DNA of 9,721 nt, from assembly GCA_021811865.1 (NCBI GenBank), contig JAKAQB010000096.1, forward strand, positions 1 through 9,721, written 5' to 3'. Origin of the DNA: Actinomycetes bacterium (GTDB taxonomy: Bacteria; Actinomycetota; Acidimicrobiia; Acidimicrobiales; Palsa-688). The notes beneath the pieces are model-generated. The model ran no database searches. It was not told where the DNA came from and saw only the letters and a list, made by a program, of their open reading frames with translations. How positions within the stretch are numbered: the stretch's first letter is position 1; every line of letters begins with the position of its first letter. A program made the translations under genes and the position numbers. Positions 1 through 4,953 of the stretch are shown here, piece by piece.

Positions 1-174
1 GCGTCGATCGTCATGTTCCTCTTCCGCCGGCTGGTCCAAGACCGGGCCCGGCTCCAGCTGCGCGAGCCCACCCCCACAACACCGGGTGACATCGCCGCCC
101 CCGCCTACACCGGCCCCCTGCACGGCGCGGCCGCGCCGGCGACTCAGGTCGCCGCCGAGTCCGGGGAGCTGTGA
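1..174 (+). CDS. C-terminal tail of a protein of unknown family, possibly a permease (partial)
   Basis: The frame is open from the first base of the window to a TGA at 172-174, giving 57 residues with no start inside the window. The visible part begins with a short hydrophobic stretch (ASIVMFLFRRLVQDRARLQL) that turns basic, then a Pro/Ala/Thr-rich hydrophilic tail ending ESGEL. A last membrane helix followed by a positively charged cytoplasmic tail is typical of polytopic transporters such as APC-type amino-acid permeases, but no family signature is visible, so this is inference. It is followed after 16 bp, on the same strand, by the remnant of an FAD oxidoreductase for methylated glycine derivatives. 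The two may once have formed an uptake-plus-catabolism operon. It could equally be another membrane protein. Confidence 0.5.
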   Translation, partial: ASIVMFLFRRLVQDRARLQLREPTPTTPGDIAAPAYTGPLHGAAAPATQVAAESGEL

Positions 175-190
175 ACGCCGGAGCGGCGCG

Positions 191-453
191 GTGACCAAGG
201 GCATGAGGGGTCGCTGTGATCGGCGGCGGTGTCGCCGGCTGCAGCGTCGCCTACCACCTCCCGTCTCGGCTGCAGCGTCGTCGCCGTGCTGGAGGCCGGC
301 GACCTGACGAGCGGCTCCACCTGGCACGCCGCCGGGTTGTGCACGCAGTTCCACAACCGCCTCGAGCGCATGCGCGTCCTCGAGTCGAGCGTCGAGCTCT
401 ACGAATCGGGGCTCGCCGCCGACACGGGCGTCGACGTCGGCTACCACCGCTGA
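191..453 (+). pseudogene. Truncated, frameshifted N-terminus of a dimethylglycine/sarcosine dehydrogenase-like FAD oxidoreductase
   Basis: Two reading frames together rebuild the start of a DAO-type FAD-dependent oxidoreductase. From GTG 216 one frame gives VIGGGVAGCSVAYHL, the Rossmann GxGxxG dinucleotide-binding loop. After a frameshift near 258-266 the next frame gives VVAVLEAGDLTSGSTWHAAG, with the acidic residue that binds the FAD ribose and the STWHAAG motif typical of dimethylglycine/sarcosine dehydrogenases, whose His carries covalent FAD in some members. It continues to DTGVDVGYHR and then TGA at 451-453. An upstream GTG at 191 in a third frame (MTKGMRGR) may be the original start, which implies a second frameshift near 215. 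Family members are roughly 400-850 residues; about 80 remain. A 14-bp direct repeat (236-249 and 267-280) flanks the main frameshift. The protein would have fed one-carbon units to folate. Pseudogene status is strong; the exact substrate is unknown. Confidence 0.8.
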
Positions 454-467
454 CCGGACCGGACCGG

Positions 468-540
468 AGCCCGAGATCGGAATCGAACCGATGACCTACG
501 CATTACGAGTGCGTTGCTCTGCCGGCTGAGCTACTCGGGC
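468..540 (-). tRNA. tRNA-Thr (anticodon CGT)
   Basis: On the minus strand 73 nt fold into a full cloverleaf. There is a 7-bp acceptor stem (GCCCGAG with CTCGGGC), a D arm GCTC/GAGC, an anticodon stem ACGCA/TGCGT with loop CTCGTAA, a 5-nt variable loop AGGTC, and a T arm ATCGG/CCGAT with loop TTCGATT. The anticodon CGT reads ACG, threonine. The discriminator base is T and the 3' CCA is not encoded (CCG follows). All stems pair, so it looks functional. Its 3' end faces the truncated oxidoreductase remnant, which stops 14 bp away; tRNA 3' ends are common recombination sites, but no attachment repeat is visible here. Confidence 0.95.
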
Positions 541-853
541 GACCTTGCGACCCACAGCCTTGGGTCGGACGGGCTACCTTACCAGCGCTCCGGCGAGGCC
601 CGGACCAGCCGCCGAGAGCCGTCCGCGGTCGCTCGCCGTTGCTGTCGCCAGTGGGCTCGGTCGCTTCTTGCGCGGCTTCACTGCCCGGCCGCAGACACGA
701 GGACCGCCACCGCAGCGACCACTCCTCCCGCCAAGGACTCGCCGATCCTGCATCGGTCGCCCTCCTGATCGGCCGGTGCAGTTCCATCGGTCGCCCCCAA
801 GACTGACGCCCATGGACAAAGAGGACAGAAGCGCAAGCGGCACAGTCGAGGCG
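541..853. other. Gene-free stretch between tRNA-Thr and the palindrome
   Basis: About 310 bp in which no frame on either strand gives a protein with recognisable motifs or normal amino-acid composition. The open frames here are rich in Arg, Ser, Gly and Pro, as expected of non-coding high-GC DNA. A short direct repeat (CATCGGTCGCC near 752 and again near 785) is the only internal pattern seen. The left end must hold the tRNA promoter. The rest may be eroded coding sequence from the same decayed locus. Confidence 0.6.
576..581 (-). promoter_or_regulatory. Possible -10 box of the tRNA-Thr promoter
   Basis: On the minus strand TAAGGT lies 35 nt upstream of the mature tRNA 5' end, which would leave a leader of about 29 nt for processing. 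The hexamer fits the TANNNT pattern seen at other starts in this window. No convincing -35 hexamer is seen about 17 nt further upstream, so this is weak. Confidence 0.3.
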
Positions 854-904
854 CGTTGTTTGGGCAGTTGACCGCGATTATCGCGGTCAACTGCCCAAAC
901 AACG
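854..904. repeat. 51-bp perfect palindrome (25-bp arms around one base)
   Basis: Bases 854-878 are the exact reverse complement of 880-904, with a single T at 879 as centre. The inner part reads TTGACCGCGAT-T-ATCGCGGTCAA and the outer part GTTGTTTGGGCAG and its complement. Pairing resumes imperfectly outside (848-850 with 906-908) after a small bulge. As RNA it would form an unusually long stem with a 3-5 nt loop on either strand, but no T-run follows on either side. It lies at the 3' end of the minus-strand debris after the GcvT-like gene. It could therefore be a bidirectional terminator, a small non-autonomous element made of two transposon ends, or the scar of an inverted duplication. The palindrome itself is certain; its role is not. 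Confidence 0.95.
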
Positions 905-1063
905 ACTCAAGCCAGTCGCCGGTGACGATCGCCTCGATGCTGTCGGCAACGAGCCGCCGGGCGAGCCGGGTGGGGTCCGTGGTGGCCGGCAGCCAGGACG
1001 ACGACATCAACAGGTCGTCGTCCTGCCGCCCGATCCGCTCGTAGCCGAGGCCGGCGAGGCCGG
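905..1063 (-). pseudogene. Unidentified minus-strand coding remnant cut by the palindrome
   Basis: One minus-strand frame across this stretch has protein-like composition, reading LGYERIGRQDDDLLMSSSWL and then PATTDPTRLARRLVADSIEA followed by IVTGDWLES, before running straight into the palindrome. Beyond the palindrome the same frame becomes low-quality sequence (Cys/Arg/Pro-rich) and stops at 678. The balanced mix of acidic, hydrophobic and helix-forming residues contrasts with the Arg/Pro-rich shadows elsewhere in the region. I do not recognise the family. No sound start codon or ribosome-binding site is seen, and the upstream side merges into a GC-rich simple repeat. It may be a fragment of the gene that once followed the aminotransferase, or chance open sequence. 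Confidence 0.3.
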
Positions 1064-1088
1064 CGAGGCCGGCGGCGGCGGCGGCGGC
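1047..1088. repeat. GC-rich simple repeat (three 9-bp units, then GGC triplets)
   Basis: GAGGCCGGC is repeated three times in tandem at 1047-1073, followed by a run of GGC triplets to about 1088. It lies between the class V aminotransferase remnant and the unidentified remnant, where the minus-strand reading frame is lost. Slippage at this repeat is a plausible cause of that loss of frame. Confidence 0.85.
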
Positions 1089-1096
1089 GAGCAACG

Positions 1097-1189
1097 GGCC
1101 TCGATGACCGGGATCGGCGCCACCCCCAGCCCACCGTGGTTGAGGTAGGCCACGCCGGCTTGGAGCGGGAAGAGGTCGCGCAGGCTCAG
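1097..1189 (-). pseudogene. N-terminal remnant of a class V aminotransferase (isopenicillin-N epimerase-like)
   Basis: Directly after the GcvT-like gene, the minus strand reads LSLRDLFPL and then AYLNHGGLGVAPIPVIEA. This matches the opening of class V PLP-dependent aminotransferases of the isopenicillin-N epimerase / cysteine-desulfurase-like group, where YLNHGxxG helps bind PLP phosphate. The frame then breaks at a GC-rich simple repeat and neither the PLP lysine region nor the C-terminal domain is present in the window; about 31 of some 380-400 residues remain. The expected start codon is now CTG, forming CTGA with the stop of the preceding gene. An ATGA overlap with a mutated A is the simplest reading. 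It was therefore probably a translationally coupled partner of the GcvT-like gene, acting on an amine or amino acid from the same pathway. Confidence 0.7.
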
Positions 1190-2304
1190 GCCGTCTCCTT
1201 GGCCCGCGTGCGCTTGGGGTCGTACACCGGGTGGGAAACCACCTCGCCGGGGATCTCGGTGCCCTCGACGACGGCTACCACCGCCGTCCCGGCGGCGTGG
1301 TGCGGGCGCTGCAACTTGGCGAGGCCGAGTGTGCGGCCGTCGAGATGGGGCGAGCGGACCGCCTGGGTGACGAACCCGATCGGGTCCGAGCCGTCGCGCA
1401 GGTACAGCTGGGCGCCCGAGGCCTGCGCGCCACCGTCGTCGAGCACGACGCTCGCAAGTCGCAGCGTCGTAGCGTCCTTGTCCCGCAGCAGCCCGTCCCG
1501 GCCGGGCAGGTGCGGCTTGTCGAGGTCCACCGCCCACCCGAGCCCGCACTCGTAGGGGGAAACCGTCGGGTCGTACTCGACGCCGCCGATGATGAAGCCG
1601 CCCTCGATCCGGAGGACGTCGAGGGCGGTCATGCCGATGAGAGCCATCCCGAAGCGGGTGCCGGCCGCCATCAGCGCGTCCCAGAGGTCGACGGCCCGCT
1701 CCCGCTCCACCCACAGCTCGTAACCGAGCTCAGCCGTGTAGCCGAGACGGGTCATGAACACGGGGATCCCGGCGATCAGGACGCCGTCGGCGAAGGTGTA
1801 GTAGGGGAAGGCGGCGTTGGACAGGTCTCGGTCCGAGAGCGACCGCAGGAGGTCCCGGCTGCGCGGGCCCTGCACGCAGAGGTGGGGCATGTCGTCGGTG
1901 AAGGGATGCACGGCCACGTCGGTGCCGGCGGCAGCCGCAGCGAACAGTTCGGCGTCGCGGTCGTTCGCACCGCAGAACCGGACGCTGTCGGCCGAGAACA
2001 CCGACGCCGTGCAGTCGTCGACCATCTTCCCGCCCTCGTCGACGAGCGCCCCGTAGGCGATGTGGCCGGGGCGCACCTTCGTGAGGTCCCGGGTGACCAG
2101 ACCGTCGAGCAGGCTCAGGGCTCCGGGCCCGGTCACGTCCAGCTTGCGCAGCATGGAGAAGTCCATGAGCCCCACCGTCTCGCGGACGGCCCGGTACTCC
2201 CCCAGCGTGTCGGTCACGACCGCCGGCGCGGCGTACCCGAACAGGTCCATCCAGTCGTCGGTGAGCTGGCCGATGCGGGCGTGGAACGCCGTCTGCATGC
2301 TCAT
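1186..2304 (-). CDS. Stand-alone GcvT-family folate-dependent aminomethyltransferase/demethylase
   Basis: An intact 372-residue protein with both GcvT-family domains. These proteins move a methyl or aminomethyl carbon from a substrate to tetrahydrofolate in the cytosol. Visible markers are the Asp pair in GGKMVDD (residues 96-97, the position of the catalytic acid in GcvT), VQGPRSRDLL near 144, RLGYTAELGYELWV at 186-199 (equivalent of [14 protein letters not shown] in the canonical copy in this window), and a C-terminal barrel with GLGWAVDLDKP and GFVTQAVRSP. It has diverged well away from the housekeeping T-protein at 7024-8124, so the substrate is probably not glycine on the H-protein. Candidates are the sarcosine/dimethylglycine branch, a DMSP-demethylase-like reaction or another methylated compound; the sequence does not decide. 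ATG at 2304 has a -10 box 9 bp upstream; a second ATG lies two codons in. It is divergent from the S9 peptidase and is followed by the class V aminotransferase remnant. Confidence 0.88.
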   Translation of the reverse strand: MSMQTAFHARIGQLTDDWMDLFGYAAPAVVTDTLGEYRAVRETVGLMDFSMLRKLDVTGPGALSLLDGLVTRDLTKVRPGHIAYGALVDEGGKMVDDCTASVFSADSVRFCGANDRDAELFAAAAAGTDVAVHPFTDDMPHLCVQGPRSRDLLRSLSDRDLSNAAFPYYTFADGVLIAGIPVFMTRLGYTAELGYELWVERERAVDLWDALMAAGTRFGMALIGMTALDVLRIEGGFIIGGVEYDPTVSPYECGLGWAVDLDKPHLPGRDGLLRDKDATTLRLASVVLDDGGAQASGAQLYLRDGSDPIGFVTQAVRSPHLDGRTLGLAKLQRPHHAAGTAVVAVVEGTEIPGEVVSHPVYDPKRTRAKETA

Positions 2305-2313
2305 GGGAGCCGC

Positions 2314-2319
2314 AGCGTA
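2314..2319 (-). promoter_or_regulatory. -10 box for a leaderless GcvT-like transcript
   Basis: On the minus strand TACGCT is followed by 9 nt and then ATG at 2304. Transcription would begin at or within a few bases of the start codon, and no Shine-Dalgarno sequence lies in between. This is inferred from spacing only; the -35 region is not convincing. Confidence 0.45.
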
Positions 2320-2420
2320 GTGGCCCCCGCCCCGACCGACACCCCGCGTGAGCAGGATCCGGATCGCCCACCCGGGACCGGCTCACGGGGAGGCACGTGC
2401 CCAGCGCCTGACCCGGCGGT

Positions 2421-2426
2421 TAGCCT
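2421..2426 (+). promoter_or_regulatory. -10 box of the S9 peptidase gene (leaderless type)
   Basis: TAGCCT lies 6 bp before an out-of-frame ATG (2433), 8 bp before an in-frame GTG (2435) and 17 bp before the in-frame ATG (2444). The same hexamer serves as -10 of the amidase promoter in this window. The expected transcription start falls at 2433-2435, so the mRNA would have almost no 5' leader. No clear -35 is seen. Confidence 0.45.
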
Positions 2427-2432
2427 CGTCGG

Positions 2433-2447
2433 ATGTGGATGGCATGA
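2433..2447 (+). promoter_or_regulatory. Possible four-codon leader ORF overlapping the peptidase start
   Basis: ATG TGG ATG GCA TGA encodes MWMA, and its stop overlaps the peptidase ATG as ATGA (2444-2447). If transcription starts at 2433, ribosomes could load on this leaderless mini-ORF and re-initiate on the peptidase ATG, which lacks a good Shine-Dalgarno. The simpler alternative is leaderless initiation at the in-frame GTG 2435. Speculative. Confidence 0.25.
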
Positions 2448-4408
2448 AACCGGAGGACATCGCCCTGCTGTCCGCTGCCGGCGAGGTGACGATCGCACCT
2501 GACGGGGGCCGGGCCGTCTACACGCTCACCACCCAGGACCTCGAGGCCGGAGCGGCGCGGACCCGGCTGTGGCTCTGCCCGCTCGACGGTGGCCCGACCC
2601 GCCCGCTCTCCGGCGGGGACCGTGACCGCCTGCCCCGGTGGTCGCCGGACGGCACGAAGCTCGCCTGGGTGGCGTCCCACGACGGGCGCAGCCGCATCTG
2701 CGTCCAGGCCACCGACGGGCCAGGGGCGCCGGCGGTCGTATGCGAGTGGCCCGACGACATCACCGAGCTGGAGTGGTCGCCGGCGAGCGACCGGATCGCC
2801 TTCGTCGGGCGCGTCCGGGACCACCGCCGCTACGGCGACCACCGCTCGCCAAACAGGGTCGAGGACATGCCGCCCCGGCGGGTCACCCGCCTGCTGTCCC
2901 GCCGTGACGGCGACGGCTGGGTGGTTGACCGCCCGACCCACGTCCACGTCGTGCCCGCCGACGGGTCGGCGCCGCCGCTGGCGCTCTCGTCGGGCGAGGC
3001 GCCGGCGTGGGGTGCCGCCTGGTCGCCGGACGGGGACCGGGTGGCGTTCGTGTCGGCAACCCACGAGGACTGGGATCTCGACGGCCGCAACGACCTCTGG
3101 CTCGTCTCGTCCTCGGGAGGATCTGCCGAAAGGTTCACCGACACCACCGTCGCCTGGTCGCACCCGTCGTGGTCCCCCGACGGGTCCCGGCTGGCCGGCC
3201 TGGTCAACTGCACGCCTCTCAACGGCCCTCGCCACGGTCAGCTGTGGGTCCTGCCCCTCGACGACCGGGTGCCGGTGCGATGGGGCGCCGGATACGACCG
3301 CAACCTGGCGCCCCACGGATCGGCCCGCGCGCCGGTGTGGGCCGGCGACGAGCTGGTCGTCGCCGTCGAGGACGGGGGACGGGTGAGCGTGGTGGCCGCC
3401 GGCGGCCCGGCCGTGCGCGAAGTGGTCGGCGGCCGGCGCGTCGTGCGGTCCTTCGACGTCGCCGGCGGCAGGATCGCCTTCACGGCGTCGAGTGTCACCG
3501 AGCCGGGAGAGCTGTGGGCAGCGAGCCTCGACAGCAGCGGAGAGCGGCGGCTGACCGACCACGGGGCGCTGCTCCGCTCGCGCGTCCAACTCGTCGAACC
3601 GGAGCGATACACCGCCACGTCGGCGGACGGCACGGAGGTGGAGTGCTGGGCGATGGCCCCGGCCGGCGCCGGCGAGGGGCAACCCTGCCCGGTGGTGCTC
3701 AACATCCACGGAGGGCCGTTCACCCAGTACGGGTGGGGCTTCTTCGACGAGCTCCAGCTGCAGGTGGGTGCCGGCCTCGGGGTCGTGTACTGCAACCCGC
3801 GGGGCAGCTCGGGGTACTCCGAGGCGTGGGGCCGGGCCATCCGCTGGCCGGAGGCGCCCGACGACCCGGGCTCGGGCTGGGGTGGCGTCGACTACGACGA
3901 CGTCATGGCCTGCGTGGAGGAGGCCACCCGGCGCTTCCCGTGGGCCGACGGCCGCCGCCTCGGCGTGCAGGGCGGCTCCTACGGTGGGTACCTCACGTCG
4001 TGGATCGTCGGGCACAGCCGGAGGTTCCGGGCGGCGGTCTCCGAGCGGGCCGTCAACAACCTGCTCACCGCCGAGTTCGACAGCGACATCGCCGGCTTCT
4101 TCAAGGAGGCGGTGGGCTGGACGCACCTGGAACGCCCGGACCTGTACGCCCGCCAGTCGCCCAGCACCTACGTCCAGGAGATTCACACGCCGATGCTCAT
4201 GATCCACTCCGAGGACGACCTGCGCTGCCCCATCTCCCAGGCGGAGGAGCTGTTCGTAGCCCTCCGTCTGCTCGGCCGCCACCCCGAGCTCGTGCGCTTC
4301 CCCGGGGAGGGCCACGAGCTGTCCCGCTCGGGCTCGCCGCGCCACCGGGTGCAGCGGGCGGAGATCATCCTCGACTGGTTCGGTCGCCACCTCCTCGCCG
4401 AGGGCTGA
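2444..4408 (+). CDS. S9-family (prolyl oligopeptidase-type) serine peptidase
   Basis: A 654-residue serine peptidase of the S9 acylaminoacyl-peptidase/dipeptidyl-peptidase group, which cleaves short peptides. The N-terminal half is a beta-propeller with four PD40-type repeats carrying the WSPDG signature or variants (near residues 63-75, 107-122, 189-204 and 239-254). The C-terminal half is an alpha/beta-hydrolase domain with NIHGGPFTQYGW (oxyanion region), GGSYGGY with nucleophile Ser512, HSEDDLRCP with Asp592, and GEGHELSRSG with His624. The triad is complete and length is normal for the family. No signal peptide or membrane segment is seen, so it is probably cytosolic. ATG 2444 is given as start; the in-frame GTG at 2435 would add three residues and fits a leaderless transcript better. 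A DUF4190-type gene follows after 2 bp, suggesting cotranscription. Substrate preference cannot be read from sequence. Confidence 0.93.
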   Translation: MKPEDIALLSAAGEVTIAPDGGRAVYTLTTQDLEAGAARTRLWLCPLDGGPTRPLSGGDRDRLPRWSPDGTKLAWVASHDGRSRICVQATDGPGAPAVVCEWPDDITELEWSPASDRIAFVGRVRDHRRYGDHRSPNRVEDMPPRRVTRLLSRRDGDGWVVDRPTHVHVVPADGSAPPLALSSGEAPAWGAAWSPDGDRVAFVSATHEDWDLDGRNDLWLVSSSGGSAERFTDTTVAWSHPSWSPDGSRLAGLVNCTPLNGPRHGQLWVLPLDDRVPVRWGAGYDRNLAPHGSARAPVWAGDELVVAVEDGGRVSVVAAGGPAVREVVGGRRVVRSFDVAGGRIAFTASSVTEPGELWAASLDSSGERRLTDHGALLRSRVQLVEPERYTATSADGTEVECWAMAPAGAGEGQPCPVVLNIHGGPFTQYGWGFFDELQLQVGAGLGVVYCNPRGSSGYSEAWGRAIRWPEAPDDPGSGWGGVDYDDVMACVEEATRRFPWADGRRLGVQGGSYGGYLTSWIVGHSRRFRAAVSERAVNNLLTAEFDSDIAGFFKEAVGWTHLERPDLYARQSPSTYVQEIHTPMLMIHSEDDLRCPISQAEELFVALRLLGRHPELVRFPGEGHELSRSGSPRHRVQRAEIILDWFGRHLLAEG

Positions 4409-4410
4409 GG

Positions 4411-4881
4411 ATGTCCGGAGGGAACCAGGGGCCGTGGCCGCCGCCCGGCCAGCAGCCCTGGCCGTCGTGGGGCCCGCCGGCCGGCTCCGGCGGCCCGTGG
4501 CCGCAGCCGTGGGGTGGCGACCGCCCTTACGGACAACCGAAGGGTGGTGAGGCCACGGCGGTTGCCGCCCTGGTCGTCGGCATCATCTCGATACCTGCGG
4601 CCATCACCGCCATCGGCGGCCTGGCCCTCGGGCTGATCGCGCTCGTCCTGGGCATCGCCGCCGCCCGCCGGTCGCGCCGGCAGGGGTCCCCCGGGCACGG
4701 CAAGGCGGTGGCCGGGATCGTCACCGGGGCGATCGGCGCCCTGCTGGGCGCCGCCTTCCTCGCAGTCGTCATCCTCGCCATCGCCCACAGCAACCTGCTG
4801 CCCTGCCTGCGGCACGCCGCCGGCAACACCGCCGCCATCCGGCGCTGCGAGATCGCCTTCCGGCACCGCTTCGGGGGCTGA
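4411..4881 (+). CDS. DUF4190-type small membrane protein
   Basis: A 156-residue protein with a layout typical of actinobacterial DUF4190 proteins. Residues 1-45 are Pro/Gly/Trp-rich and disordered (PWPPPGQQPWPSWGPP). A hydrophobic region follows at 48-84 (AVAALVVGIISIPAAITAIG, then a second run ending LVLGIAAARRSRRQ). After a short Gly/His linker the GKAVAGIVTGAIGALLGAAF motif opens another helix at 99-126. The C-terminal 30 residues hold Cys132 and Cys146, which could form a disulfide if exported. The function of the family is unknown. ATG 4411 is preceded by GAGGG at 4400-4404, a fair ribosome-binding site with 6-nt spacing. It lies 2 bp after the peptidase stop, so it is probably translated from the same mRNA, and a hairpin overlaps its own stop codon. 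Confidence 0.85.
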   Translation: MSGGNQGPWPPPGQQPWPSWGPPAGSGGPWPQPWGGDRPYGQPKGGEATAVAALVVGIISIPAAITAIGGLALGLIALVLGIAAARRSRRQGSPGHGKAVAGIVTGAIGALLGAAFLAVVILAIAHSNLLPCLRHAAGNTAAIRRCEIAFRHRFGG

Positions 4882-4890
4882 GGAGCCCCC
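4873..4890 (+). terminator. Hairpin overlapping the stop codon of the DUF4190-type gene
   Basis: GGGGGCT (4873-4879) pairs with AGCCCCC (4884-4890) around the loop GAGG, a 7-bp GC-rich stem that includes the first base of the TGA. No T-run follows. It would act as an I-shaped terminator of the kind proposed for high-GC actinobacteria. The next transcription unit's -35 begins 4 bp later, which fits an operon end. Confidence 0.5.
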
Positions 4891-4893
4891 ACC

Positions 4894-4922
4894 TTGACGG
4901 GCGTGCAGCGTGCACCTAGCCT
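4894..4922 (+). promoter_or_regulatory. Promoter of the amidase gene
   Basis: TTGACG (4894-4899) and TAGCCT (4917-4922) are separated by exactly 17 bp, a textbook sigma-70/sigma-A layout. Predicted transcription start is about 4929, giving a leader of roughly 25 nt with a ribosome-binding site. The TTG of the -35 is also the first possible in-frame start of the longest amidase open frame, but this arrangement argues against it being a start codon. Confidence 0.65.
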
Positions 4923-4927
4923 GCCGT

Positions 4928-4939
4928 TCGTTCGAACGA
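4928..4939. promoter_or_regulatory. Perfect 12-bp palindrome at the amidase transcription start (possible operator)
   Basis: TCGTTCGAACGA is its own reverse complement and sits 5 bp after the -10 box, over the expected start of transcription, where a bound repressor would block RNA polymerase. A TetR-family regulator is encoded directly after the amidase, which makes local repression plausible. TetR sites are usually 14-20 bp and palindromic, so this is short. It may be chance, since sequences of this kind are common in GC-rich DNA. Confidence 0.35.
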
Positions 4940-4953
4940 CCGAGGAAGCTGCC

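Noticed and set aside
453..467. CCGGA triple repeat beside the tRNA as a terminator or attachment site
   Set aside because: It is a short tandem repeat without a stem-loop plus T-run, and it does not duplicate the tRNA 3' end.
545..871. Possible 108-codon plus-strand gene beside tRNA-Thr
   Set aside because: Composition is Arg/Pro/Ser-rich, there is no ribosome-binding site or recognisable motif, and the frame runs into the palindrome.
854..904. Palindrome as part of a CRISPR array
   Set aside because: There is only one unit, with no further repeats or spacers and no cas genes.
905..1063. Weak likeness of the unidentified remnant to the first helix of a GntR winged helix
   Set aside because: Only a few residues (VADSIEAIVTGDW) resemble it, and the rest of the helix-turn-helix is absent, so no assignment is made.
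1231..2502. 423-codon plus-strand open frame opposite the GcvT-like gene
   Set aside because: It is the mirror of a well-supported minus-strand gene. Composition is rich in Val, Gly, Arg and His with no domain.
2420..4390. Very long minus-strand open frame opposite the S9 peptidase
   Set aside because: It is antisense to a peptidase with a full catalytic triad, its translation is Arg/Pro/Gly/Val-rich without motifs, and long antisense frames are expected in DNA this GC-rich.
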